Counted from the stretch's first letter, positions 6,500-14,800 are shown. The stretch is 16,735 bases of DNA from Bacteroidales bacterium (GCA_016936695.1 JAFGXK010000082.1:1-16735); one strand, 5' to 3'. The notes: generated by a model not told the origin, from the letters alone. A program made the numbers and translations.

Positions 6500-7654
6500 A
6501 TGACCACCGAAAAAATTAACATCTCCAGGATTTCCCCGGTCCTTATGGCTTTCTTCGTGATGAGCTTCGTCGACCTTGTCGGGATAGGCGTCGACCGCGT
6601 CAGCAAGGATATGAGCCTGAGTGCCACGGTAGCCCAGCTTATTCCCTCGGCCGCTTTTCTCTGGTTCTTTATACTGTCGGTTCCCGTCGGGGTTATGCAG
6701 TCGAGGCTAGGCAAGAAAAACATGCTTAACATAGGGATGGGAGTGACCGCCCTGGGATTGCTTGTCCCTTTCCTTTTTTATACTTTTCCCATGGTTCTGG
6801 CAGGATTCGCTCTTCTTGGGATTGGAAATACCATTGTTCAGGTTTCTGCAAATCCGCTTCTGGTGGATGTGGTCCCGGGCAACAGGGCATCAAGCTTTCT
6901 GAGCTTCTCCCAATTTGTCAAGGCTGTCGGATCAATGATAGGTGCCCCCTTGGCTGGTTTCTTCGCGTTACAATTCGGTGACTGGAAAATACTCTTCCTC
7001 GTATTCGGAATAGTCTCAATATTATCAGTCCTGTGGCTTGGTTCGGCAAAGATTGAAGAAAGAGTGACGGAAGGATACAAAGCTACTTTTACATCTTCAT
7101 TCAAACTGTTGGGCAACGGCTTTGTGCTTCTGATGGTACTATCAATTTTCCTTGTGGTAGGTGTAGATGTCGGATTCAACTCCAACTCGGGTCAGTTTCT
7201 TATAAAAAGATTCGAAATTGACCAGACTGCAGCCGAGTCAGGACGAAGCATCTACTTCCTCGGACGTATGCTGGGAACCTTTGCCGGGGCAATCCTGCTG
7301 ACCAGGATATCAACAGGTAAATTCTTCATGTGGACATCACTTCTAGGCATAATTTGCCTTACTGCAATAGTTCTTGTTAAATCTTCAGCGATGGCCTGGG
7401 TGCTTGTGTTCCTTATTGGTCTGGCTGTTGCCAATATATGGCCCCTCGTCTTCTCGATTGTCATCGGCAGATATCCTGACAAGAGTAACGAAATATCAGG
7501 ACTGGTAATGATGGCAATATCGGGTGGGGCTGTTATACCGCTGCTGGTTGGCTGGATAAGCGATATCAGCAACATTGCTCTGGGAATGACAATACTCATT
7601 GCATGCATGGTGTACCTTTGGCTGGTTTCGGTCTACTGCCTCAAAAAACAGTGA
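6500..7654 (+). CDS. MFS sugar transporter, FucP/GluP-like (FGHS family)
   Basis: This 384-residue inner-membrane protein is hydrophobic throughout and consistent with 12 helices. The N-terminal half has VMSFVDLVGIGVDRV in helix 1. It then has MQSRLGKKNML, the helix 2-3 loop of MFS carriers, and GIGNTIVQVSANPLLVDVVPGNRAS, which is the family hallmark (LETAANP in E. coli FucP). FucP-type carriers import L-fucose, glucose or galactose by proton symport. Here the FucP glutamate of that motif is replaced by Gln114, while acidic residues Asp25 and Asp32 remain in helix 1. It leads the carbohydrate block, 126 bases before the Gfo/Idh gene, so a monosaccharide released by the downstream enzymes is the natural guess. 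The true substrate cannot be read from sequence. No Shine-Dalgarno is evident. Confidence 0.87.
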   Translation: MTTEKINISRISPVLMAFFVMSFVDLVGIGVDRVSKDMSLSATVAQLIPSAAFLWFFILSVPVGVMQSRLGKKNMLNIGMGVTALGLLVPFLFYTFPMVLAGFALLGIGNTIVQVSANPLLVDVVPGNRASSFLSFSQFVKAVGSMIGAPLAGFFALQFGDWKILFLVFGIVSILSVLWLGSAKIEERVTEGYKATFTSSFKLLGNGFVLLMVLSIFLVVGVDVGFNSNSGQFLIKRFEIDQTAAESGRSIYFLGRMLGTFAGAILLTRISTGKFFMWTSLLGIICLTAIVLVKSSAMAWVLVFLIGLAVANIWPLVFSIVIGRYPDKSNEISGLVMMAISGGAVIPLLVGWISDISNIALGMTILIACMVYLWLVSVYCLKKQ

Positions 7655-7690
7655 TTGTGGAATACATGAAAAAATTCTTTGTATTTTCAT

Positions 7691-7719
7691 CCTAAAACCT
7701 GCATATTGCAGGCCTTAGG
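7691..7719. promoter_or_regulatory. 29-bp imperfect palindrome: possible operator or stem-loop
   Basis: The outer arms CCTAA (7691-7695) / TTAGG (7715-7719) and inner arms CCTGCA (7698-7703) / TGCAGG (7707-7712) share one centre, with a TAT loop and a 2x2 mismatch between them. It sits 37 bases after the MFS stop and 62 bases before the Gfo/Idh start. It has no following T-run, so it is not a classic terminator. An operator for a regulator of the sugar genes, or an RNA processing hairpin, is possible. Confidence 0.45.
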
Positions 7720-7780
7720 GATTTAACCGGACACTGGTAAACAACTCAGGTAAATAATACTTTACGAAATAGATAATATT

Positions 7781-9049
7781 ATGAAGAAAGAAAATCTGGG
7801 CAGGCGTGATTTCCTTAAGAAAACCACTGCCGCCGCATTTGCTTTTACTATTGTACCGCGACATGTTCTTGGCGGACAGGGATATACTGCACCAAGCAAC
7901 CAGTTGACCAAGGGAATAATCGGTGTCGGAGGAATGGGCAGGGGACATTTTGAATATGAAGGAACCCGACTTCTTGCAGTATGTGATGTTGATAAGAATC
8001 ACCTCGATCAGGCCATTGCCCTGGCCGGAGGCAAGATATCAGGCTACAGGGATTTCCGGGAACTGATTGCCCGGCCGGAGATCGATGTCGTTCACATCGC
8101 AACACCTCCGCATTGGCACGGCATAATGTCAAAGATGGCAGCTGAAGCCGGCAAGGACATCTGGTGTGAAAAACCAATGACAAGAACCATAGGAGAAGGT
8201 ATAAAGGTGGTTGAGGCAGTTCAGAAGACAGGCAGGATGTTCCGCCTCAATACCTGGTTCAGGTTCAAGGATCAGTTTTATGGTCTGGGCACCACTGTGA
8301 AGCCTCTTAAGAAACTGGTTGACAGCGGAGTACTGGGATGGCCCCTGAAGGTTACAGTAAGCGGAATAACCGGCTATGACTGGAAATTCTACTGGAGCGG
8401 TCTTCATAACCTGAAACCGGAACCTGTTCCGCCGGAACTGGATTATGATTTCTGGCTGGGCCCGGCTCCTTTCAAACCCTATAATGCTGAAAGGGTTCAT
8501 TCGAAGTTCCGCGGTTACTGGGATTATGACGGAGGAGGCCTGGGCGACATGGGTCAGCACTACCTCGATCCCGTGCAGTATCTGCTCGGAAAGGATGATA
8601 CCGGCCCCGTATCGGTCGAAATAGATGCCCCCCAGCAACACTATGATGCCGTAGGATCGTGGCGCAGAATAACCTATACTTATGCTGACGGGTGCAAGAT
8701 CATACTCGATGGTGAGAACCGCGACAAGGATGCAGCCTATATCGAAGGACCACATGGGAAAGTATACAAAGGCTTCAGGTCGGATGTAAAGGATATGCAG
8801 AAGCTAATCGACTCCCTGCCTGATCCTGAACCACAGATAGCCACTTTCTCCGAATCGGTAACTACAAGGAAAAAGTTTGCTCTGAATGAATCGAACGGTC
8901 ACAGATCGTGTACGGTGGTAAATCTCGGAATTACTGCCCTGCGTCTTGGGCGGAACCTTAAATTCGATCCGGATAAACAGCAGTTTATTGATGATGACGG
9001 AGCTAACAGACTTATTAACCAGCCCATGAGGGGTGAATGGAAAATTTAA
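7781..9049 (+). CDS. Tat-exported Gfo/Idh/MocA-family oxidoreductase
   Basis: The 422-residue protein begins with a twin-arginine signal, GRRDFLKK (Arg8-Arg9), followed by an Ala-rich hydrophobic stretch to about residue 32. It is therefore probably folded with its cofactor in the cytoplasm and exported. The NAD(P)-binding Rossmann motif is GVGGMG (48-53), followed by LLAVCDVD. The family EKP motif is WCEKPMT with Lys131. The catalytic region GGGLGDMGQHYLD has Asp256 and His260. The family oxidises or epimerises sugars and cyclitols, and some members hydrolyse glycosides using bound NAD. The next genes encode a DUF1080 protein (89 bases away) and a fucosidase. That suggests sugar-ring oxidation outside the cytoplasm, perhaps to a 3-keto glycoside. 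The substrate is not known. Confidence 0.92.
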   Translation: MKKENLGRRDFLKKTTAAAFAFTIVPRHVLGGQGYTAPSNQLTKGIIGVGGMGRGHFEYEGTRLLAVCDVDKNHLDQAIALAGGKISGYRDFRELIARPEIDVVHIATPPHWHGIMSKMAAEAGKDIWCEKPMTRTIGEGIKVVEAVQKTGRMFRLNTWFRFKDQFYGLGTTVKPLKKLVDSGVLGWPLKVTVSGITGYDWKFYWSGLHNLKPEPVPPELDYDFWLGPAPFKPYNAERVHSKFRGYWDYDGGGLGDMGQHYLDPVQYLLGKDDTGPVSVEIDAPQQHYDAVGSWRRITYTYADGCKIILDGENRDKDAAYIEGPHGKVYKGFRSDVKDMQKLIDSLPDPEPQIATFSESVTTRKKFALNESNGHRSCTVVNLGITALRLGRNLKFDPDKQQFIDDDGANRLINQPMRGEWKI

Positions 9050-9074
9050 ACAGGTCGTAAGATGAACCCGCACA

Positions 9075-9095
9075 CCGGGTAATTTTAATTCCCGG
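9075..9095 (+). other. Small hairpin in the 89-bp spacer before the DUF1080 gene
   Basis: CCGGG (9075-9079) pairs with CCCGG (9091-9095), and AATT with AATT inside, with one bulged T and a TT loop. There is also an alternative pairing of CCCG (9067-9070) with CGGG (9076-9079). It lies 25 bases after the Gfo/Idh stop, with no T-run, and 43 bases before the next start. It may be an mRNA stability or processing hairpin inside the operon. Confidence 0.35.
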
Positions 9096-9138
9096 ACCAG
9101 CGGACTCAATCTGATCATTAATATCAAAAAAATCAAAA

Positions 9139-12100
9139 ATGAAAATAAAAACAATCATACTTGCATGCTTAACCCTTCTGATTGTATCGGGAACTGCTTT
9201 TTCCCAGGACAGAAGGACTTTGCAGACAAAGGTTGCGGATCTTCTTGCCCGCTTCCCGGCCAACGACCTTGCATACACCGACCAGCTCATGGGCGAAATT
9301 CTTACCCTGGGCGATGATGGTTTCAAAATGATCTGTGACCAGATAATTCCTGCCGGCACAGGTGACGATACACGGGCCCGGTTTGCAGTTGAAAGTCTCT
9401 CGAGGTTCCTTTCTCAGAAGGGTCAGGAAACGGGCAGAGCCTCATGGGAGAAGTTATGCATCACTTATGCCACTTCGCAAAAGGAAAACGGGGTGAAGGA
9501 CTTTTTTATGAAGCAGCTCCAGACAGTGGGAGGGGATGCTTCAGTCGAAGCCCTTAAAAGCTATCTTGGAGATAAGGAAATGTGTTATCCTGCCCTGGCA
9601 GCTATCCAGGCTGCCGGTGGAACAAAAACTGAGGTGGTTCTTGCCGAAGCCCTCAGAAACAGACAGCTTCCATGTGCTGCAGCCGTAATGAACGCACTGG
9701 CTTCAATGAAGTCAAAACTTGCGGTGAACGAATACATAGCCTGGGCTTCCGATATCAATGTGAATACCCGGTCGTCAGCCCTGAATGCCCTGGCTTGCAG
9801 CGCCAGCCCTGCAGCTCTTCCTGTACTTATGAAGGAAGCTAAATCGGTGCTTTACAGGTGGGAAGTCAGCGGAGCAACAGCATCCCTTCTTAATTATGCA
9901 CTTAACGTCGGAAATAACGGCGACCTGAAGACCATGGATAAGATCTGCAAACTGGTGATGGCCAAGAGTAATGATAAACTGAACGTGCAATACAAATCAC
10001 AGGCTCTGTCAACCTATGCACACTTTCATGGCTTCGATGCATTCAATGTACTGAAAAAGGCCTCAGAGTATTCCGATAAGACTTACAGAAATACTGCATA
10101 TGAAGCATCACTGGCAATTCCGGGAAAAGAGATCATTGACGCCTGGATATCATATTACCCAAAAGCAAAGACCGATGCACGTCCTGAAATAATTGCAATG
10201 CTGGGACGGACAGGCAACGAGTCTGTGCTCCCGATAATTTCAATTGCTCTGATTGATGCTGATTACAGGGTAAGAGCAGAAGCTGTGGCTGCTGTCGCCT
10301 CTTTGCGCGGATCGGCTGCAGTCCCGGAACTGATTGAATTTATGAAAAATGCCACCGGACAGACCGATCAGGAAGCTGTTAAGTCAGCCCTGATGTCTGT
10401 ATCAGGAAACAAGGAAATAGCCCTGCTGAAACCTGTACTGGCCGATGGTTCGTCCATCGCCCGGAAGACAGCTATAGAGCTTATGGCATGGAACAAGGGA
10501 AATGAATACTTCAGGGAGGTTCTTCCTTTTGCATCTTCACCTGAGGAACCGGTTCGTACTGCAGCAGTTAAGGCTCTCTCAAGCCTGGCAGGACCCGACA
10601 ATCAGAATGATCTTATTAATCTTTTGTCATCTGTTCAGGACAAGGCCTACATCGCCGATCTTCAGACAGCGCTTGCAGCAGCTGCAGCTGCCGTAGAGGA
10701 CCCGTCCATGCGTTCCGATGTAATTCTCAGGGCATTCAAAAATAGTACGGCAAAGGAACGGCTCATTCCCGTGCTAGCCTCAACAGGAGGAAAGGATGCT
10801 CTCGACCTGGTTCTCAACGAATTTGAGCTTGGAAACCCGGATATGAGGGATATTTGTTTCAAAACACTTACATCATGGGGTGATTATACTGCTTCATCAG
10901 CCCTTTATGAGATAGTTGCTTCGCGCAACAAGACTTTTGAGGATCAGGCTTTCAGGGGATATATCAGACAGGTCAGAACAGCTCCCATCACCGATGAGCA
11001 AAAACTTCTGCTTTACAGGAAGATTCTGCCTTTCGCCCTCAGTGCCAACAGAAAAAATGAGATACTGGCACAGCTTGGCAGGCTCAAAACCTATCCGGCA
11101 TTGTTCCTGGCCGGGACTTTCCTTGATGATCCCGAAACCTCTTCCGCGGCTGCTTCTGCTGCGATGGTCATTGCTCTTCCATCGGCGGAATCAAGTACGG
11201 GAATGTATGGTAACATTGTCAGGGAGATACTGACGAAGACTGCACAGAAACTGACCGGTCCCGAAAGCGAATACAATAAGGAAATGGTCATCAAATACCT
11301 GGCATCCATGCCAGCTGATGAAGGATTCAAATCAATGTTCAACGGCAAGGATCTGACCGGATGGCAGGGTCTGGTTGAAAATCCCATTGTAAGGTCAAAA
11401 ATGAGAAGAGTTGACCTTGAAAGGAGGCAGGAAGAGGCTAATGTGATGGTGCCTGCAAACTGGAGTGTCAGGGATGGCTGCATCTGGTTTAACGGTAAAG
11501 GAAGCAACCTTTGCTCCGTTCAGGAATACGGCGACTTCGAAATGCTTGTCGACTGGAAAATTACAAAGGACGGCGACAGCGGTATCTATCTCAGGGGAAC
11601 ACCCCAGGTACAGATCTGGGATACCTCCAGAACCGATGTGGGAGCCCAGGTGGGCTCAGGCGGCCTTTACAACAACCAGATACATCCTTCCAAACCTCTT
11701 AAGGTAGCTGATAATCCTGTGGGTGAATGGAATACATTCAGGATAGTCATGGTGGGAGAGAAGGTATCCGTCTGGCTGAATGGAGAACTGGTGGTCGATG
11801 ACGTGATCATGGAAAACTACTGGGACAGGAAAATCCCAATTTTCCCCAAAGGCGCGATTGAACTTCAGGCACACGGGACAGATCTGGCATTCAGGGATAT
11901 TTATGTAAGGGAAATCAGCGACAAGGAATTTAATCTGACATCTGAAGAAAAAACGGAAGGCTTCGTCTCCCTGTTCAATGGCAGAAACCTCGACAACTGG
12001 GTAGGAAATACTCAATCGTACGTGGTCGAGGATGGGATGATAGTTATTAAACCGGAAAACAGCAGCGGGGGAAATCTATACACCGCAAGAGAATTTTCCG

Positions 12101-12531
12101 ACTTTGTCTTCAGGTTTGAATTCATGCTTACCCCCGCAGCCAATAACGGCCTTGGGATAAGGACTCCCCTTGAAGGTGATGCAGCCTATGTCGGCATGGA
12201 ACTGCAGATTCTCGATAATGATGCCGATGTTTATGCAAAACTGCAGCCATACCAGTATCACGGCTCAGTTTACGGGGTTATCCCTGCCAGGCGCGGCTTC
12301 CTGAATCCCCCTGGACAGTGGAACTACCAGGAAGTATATGTCAAGGGAACGCACATCAAAATTACCCTGAACGGAACAGTGATACTCGACGGCGATATTG
12401 CAGAAGCCCGCGATAACGGAGCAATGGATCACAATGATCACCCCGGACTGAAGAACACGACGGGACATATTGGTTTCCTCGGACACGGTTCGGTAGTCAA
12501 ATTCAGAAATATAAGAGTACGGGAACTTTAA
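9139..12531 (+). CDS. Secreted HEAT-repeat protein with two tandem DUF1080 (3-keto-glycoside hydrolase/lyase-like) domains
   Basis: This 1130-residue protein starts with a Sec signal peptide (about residues 1-22, ending VSGTAFSQ). Residues about 30-725 are alpha-helical HEAT-like repeats, for example DADYRVRAEAVAAVASLRGSAAVPELIEFM. Two DUF1080 domains follow. The first, at about 728-930, begins EGFKSMFNGKDLTGWQGL and ends IELQAHGTDLAFRDIYVREI. The second, at about 940-1130, begins EGFVSLFNGRNLDNWVGN and ends GFLGHGSVVKFRNIRVREL. DUF1080 (PF06439) is a concanavalin-like beta-sandwich; members cleave 3-keto glycosides produced by Gfo/Idh/MocA dehydrogenases. The neighbour upstream is exactly such a dehydrogenase homologue. 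The fucosidase starts 19 bases downstream. The HEAT part is probably a scaffold or partner-binding surface. Which of the two domains is active cannot be told here. Confidence 0.9.
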   Translation: MKIKTIILACLTLLIVSGTAFSQDRRTLQTKVADLLARFPANDLAYTDQLMGEILTLGDDGFKMICDQIIPAGTGDDTRARFAVESLSRFLSQKGQETGRASWEKLCITYATSQKENGVKDFFMKQLQTVGGDASVEALKSYLGDKEMCYPALAAIQAAGGTKTEVVLAEALRNRQLPCAAAVMNALASMKSKLAVNEYIAWASDINVNTRSSALNALACSASPAALPVLMKEAKSVLYRWEVSGATASLLNYALNVGNNGDLKTMDKICKLVMAKSNDKLNVQYKSQALSTYAHFHGFDAFNVLKKASEYSDKTYRNTAYEASLAIPGKEIIDAWISYYPKAKTDARPEIIAMLGRTGNESVLPIISIALIDADYRVRAEAVAAVASLRGSAAVPELIEFMKNATGQTDQEAVKSALMSVSGNKEIALLKPVLADGSSIARKTAIELMAWNKGNEYFREVLPFASSPEEPVRTAAVKALSSLAGPDNQNDLINLLSSVQDKAYIADLQTALAAAAAAVEDPSMRSDVILRAFKNSTAKERLIPVLASTGGKDALDLVLNEFELGNPDMRDICFKTLTSWGDYTASSALYEIVASRNKTFEDQAFRGYIRQVRTAPITDEQKLLLYRKILPFALSANRKNEILAQLGRLKTYPALFLAGTFLDDPETSSAAASAAMVIALPSAESSTGMYGNIVREILTKTAQKLTGPESEYNKEMVIKYLASMPADEGFKSMFNGKDLTGWQGLVENPIVRSKMRRVDLERRQEEANVMVPANWSVRDGCIWFNGKGSNLCSVQEYGDFEMLVDWKITKDGDSGIYLRGTPQVQIWDTSRTDVGAQVGSGGLYNNQIHPSKPLKVADNPVGEWNTFRIVMVGEKVSVWLNGELVVDDVIMENYWDRKIPIFPKGAIELQAHGTDLAFRDIYVREISDKEFNLTSEEKTEGFVSLFNGRNLDNWVGNTQSYVVEDGMIVIKPENSSGGNLYTAREFSDFVFRFEFMLTPAANNGLGIRTPLEGDAAYVGMELQILDNDADVYAKLQPYQYHGSVYGVIPARRGFLNPPGQWNYQEVYVKGTHIKITLNGTVILDGDIAEARDNGAMDHNDHPGLKNTTGHIGFLGHGSVVKFRNIRVREL

Positions 12532-12550
12532 TTATAAAAATACTTTTCCC

Positions 12551-13999
12551 ATGAAGATCAGAATCCTTATGCCTGTCATTCTGGCAGCCGTTTTAAATGC
12601 CTGCTCACAGGCCGGTCCGCCTGAACCTTACGGACCGCTCCCTTCGGAGAGGCAGCTTGCCTGGCATGAACTTGAATATTATATGTTCGTTCATTTCACA
12701 GTAAATACCTTTACCGATAAGGAATGGGGTTACGGCGACGAGAAGGAGTCGGTTTTCAATCCTTCGGCCCTTGACTGCCGTCAGTGGGCAAAGACCGCAA
12801 GTGAGGCAGGGATGAAAGGTATAATCATCACAGCCAAGCACCACGACGGATTCTGCCTGTGGCCATCGGCTCTGACTGAGCATTCAGTAATGAACTCCCC
12901 CTGGAAGGATGGAAAGGGAGATGTACTGAAAGACCTCAGGGAAGCCTGTGATGAATACGGACTACTTATGGGTGTTTATCTTTCGCCATGGGACAGGAAC
13001 TCTGCCGTGTATGGCACCCCGGAATACCTGGTCTATTACCGGGACCAGCTGAGGGAACTGCTTACAAACTACGGCGATATCTTTGAAGTATGGTTCGATG
13101 GCGCCAATGGTGGTGACGGTTATTACGGAGGTGCTCGGGAGACCCGTCGCATCGACAACAGGACATATTACGACTGGCCAAATACCCATAAGATTGTGAG
13201 AGATCTCCAGCCCGGTGCAGTCATGTTCAGCGATGCCGGACCCGATGTCAGATGGGTTGGCAATGAACGGGGAATGGGAAGCCTTACCAACTGGTGCCTC
13301 CTGAAAAAGGATGAAATGTACCCGGGCGGGGATTTTGCAAGAATCCTAGGTGAAGGACATGAAGACGGAAATTACTGGGTTCCTGCCGAGGTAGATGTGT
13401 CAATCCGCCGCGGCTGGTTCTATCACGAATCACAGGATTCAATGGTAAGAAGTCCTGAGAACCTTATGGAACTTTATTATTCATCCGTGGGGCGCAACAG
13501 CAACCTTCTTCTAAATGTTCCCCCTGACAGGAGAGGCCTGCTGCACGAAAATGACGTTGCCTCCCTTTTGGGATTCAGGGAACTGCTGGCGAAAGAATTT
13601 GCCAGTGAACTTGCCGCCGGGAAAAAGGCCACCTCAGATGTGTCAAGGGGTAAGGGCTATAAAGCAGGCAACGTGAACGACGGAGATCCCACCACCTACT
13701 GGGCCACCCCCGATGAGGTGACAACCGGCAATGTTGTTATCGATTTAGGAACGGAAACAGAGGTGAACAGGATACTGATCCAGGAGTATATAAGGCTCGG
13801 ACAACGTGTTCAGGAGTTCAGAGTGGAAGCCTTTGCTGACGGATCGTGGCAGACACTGATCGACGGAACTACAATCGGCCATAAGGTAATCCGGAAATTC
13901 CCAGTTGTGAGTACATCAAAGATCAGAGTGACAATATTAAAATCAAAGGCAACTCCTTTGATCTCGAATATTGAACTCTACAGGGCCCCAGGAGAATAA
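12551..13999 (+). CDS. GH29 alpha-L-fucosidase, lipoprotein, with C-terminal F5/8-type (discoidin-like) domain
   Basis: The 482-residue protein has a lipoprotein signal with the lipobox LNAC (Cys18). No acidic outer-surface export signal follows, so it is probably periplasm-facing. The GH29 catalytic barrel spans about residues 30-350: FVHFTVNTFTDKEWGYGDE, IITAKHHDGFCLWPS, EVWFDGANGG with the probable nucleophile Asp183, EVDVSIRRGWFYHESQD, and SVGRNSNLLLNVPPDRRGLL. Residues about 356-480 look like an F5/8 type C carbohydrate-binding fold (AGKKATSD, VNDGDPTTYWATPD, VVIDLGTETEVNRILIQEYI). GH29 enzymes remove terminal alpha-L-fucose by a retaining mechanism; this layout resembles the subfamily with alpha-1,3/1,4 preference, which is an inference. 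It is 19 bases after the DUF1080 gene, probably cotranscribed and possibly translationally linked. It ends 38 bases from the convergent aldolase gene. Confidence 0.93.
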   Translation: MKIRILMPVILAAVLNACSQAGPPEPYGPLPSERQLAWHELEYYMFVHFTVNTFTDKEWGYGDEKESVFNPSALDCRQWAKTASEAGMKGIIITAKHHDGFCLWPSALTEHSVMNSPWKDGKGDVLKDLREACDEYGLLMGVYLSPWDRNSAVYGTPEYLVYYRDQLRELLTNYGDIFEVWFDGANGGDGYYGGARETRRIDNRTYYDWPNTHKIVRDLQPGAVMFSDAGPDVRWVGNERGMGSLTNWCLLKKDEMYPGGDFARILGEGHEDGNYWVPAEVDVSIRRGWFYHESQDSMVRSPENLMELYYSSVGRNSNLLLNVPPDRRGLLHENDVASLLGFRELLAKEFASELAAGKKATSDVSRGKGYKAGNVNDGDPTTYWATPDEVTTGNVVIDLGTETEVNRILIQEYIRLGQRVQEFRVEAFADGSWQTLIDGTTIGHKVIRKFPVVSTSKIRVTILKSKATPLISNIELYRAPGE

Positions 14000-14037
14000 G
14001 GGAAATTAATCAGAGAGGTTGCTTTTAATTCCGGGGA

Positions 14038-14712
14038 TCAGCTCTTCCGGACTGACTTTACTATTTTGAGGGTTTCTGCGACCTTTGCAGCCATCCCATC
14101 CCAGTCTTTTTTCTGGATTAACTCTTTGGTGATCAGGTTTGAGCCTATACCTACACAAGAAGCTCCTGCGTCAAACCACTCTTTAAGGTTTTCAAAAGTC
14201 GGCGCCACACCTCCGGTCGGCATGAGGTTCGACCACGGACAAGGCCCCTTTACTGCTTTTATAAAGTCTGGCCCGCCTACCGACATGCCGGGAAATATTT
14301 TTATGAATTCTGCTCCGAGCTCTTCGGCATAATTCACTTCCGACATCGATCCGCAACCTGGAATCCAGAGGATTTTCCTCCTGTTGCATACCTTCGACAT
14401 TTCAGGGTTGAGAAGGGGTGAAACAATAAAATTGGCCCCCAGCTGAATATACAGCGATGCAGTACCTGCGTCAACAACCGAACCAACTCCCAGCATCATC
14501 CCGGGCAATTCCTTAATTGCCCATTTATTGAGATCGCTGAAAAGCTCGTGGGCAAAGTCGCCCCGGTTGGTGAATTCAAATATGTTGATTCCCCCTTTGT
14601 AACAAGCGGTTATCACATTCCTGCATATTTCGGGATCCTTCTGATAAAAAACCGGAATGATACCAGTTTCCTGCATCCTTATTATTACTTCAATCCTGCT
14701 GAATTTTGCCAT
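14038..14712 (-). CDS. eda: KDPG / 4-hydroxy-2-oxoglutarate aldolase (class I)
   Basis: The enzyme cleaves 2-keto-3-deoxy-6-phosphogluconate (or related 2-keto-3-deoxy acids) to pyruvate and an aldehyde. The chosen start, ATG at 14712, gives 224 residues, the family length; a longer open frame to 14829 runs into repeat DNA and is rejected. Visible features are GIIPVFY (17-23), the acid/base Glu46 in NIFEFTNRG, and GVGSVVDAGTA (75-85). They continue with IVSPLLNPEM (96-105), the Schiff-base Lys138 in AEFIKIFPG, and the phosphate-site LMPTGGV. It is read towards the fucosidase gene. A good TAnnTTTG promoter box lies just upstream. No kinase or dehydratase of the Entner-Doudoroff or uronate pathways is visible, so the physiological substrate is open. 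A role in sugar-acid breakdown linked to the neighbouring block is only a guess. Confidence 0.9.
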   Translation of the reverse strand: MAKFSRIEVIIRMQETGIIPVFYQKDPEICRNVITACYKGGINIFEFTNRGDFAHELFSDLNKWAIKELPGMMLGVGSVVDAGTASLYIQLGANFIVSPLLNPEMSKVCNRRKILWIPGCGSMSEVNYAEELGAEFIKIFPGMSVGGPDFIKAVKGPCPWSNLMPTGGVAPTFENLKEWFDAGASCVGIGSNLITKELIQKKDWDGMAAKVAETLKIVKSVRKS

Positions 14713-14731
14713 GGTATTATAAATGTATCTA

Positions 14732-14761
14732 CAAATGTACCAAAAAATACATACCCGCAAT
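14732..14761 (-). promoter_or_regulatory. Bacteroidota-type promoter of the aldolase gene
   Basis: On the minus strand, TACATTTG (14739 to 14732) fits the TAnnTTTG -7 consensus exactly. An ATTG at 14761 to 14758 lies 18 bases upstream, at about the place of the -33 TTTG element. The predicted transcript would have a leader of only about a dozen bases before the ATG at 14712, which supports the shorter start chosen for the gene. Confidence 0.55.
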
Positions 14762-14772
14762 CCGACATAAGG

Positions 14773-14800
14773 CGCAAGACGCAAGACGCAAGACGCAAGG
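14773..14800. repeat. Tandem heptamer GCAAGAC, three units plus a partial
   Basis: GCAAGAC occurs at 14774-14780, 14781-14787 and 14788-14794, followed by GCAAGG. The array lies immediately upstream of the aldolase promoter, within a 344-base spacer (14713-15056). It is a short direct repeat without dyad symmetry. Confidence 0.85.

Noticed and set aside
8129..8755. Long minus-strand open frame inside the Gfo/Idh gene
   Set aside because: It is fully antisense to a gene with clear motifs and has no recognisable features of its own.
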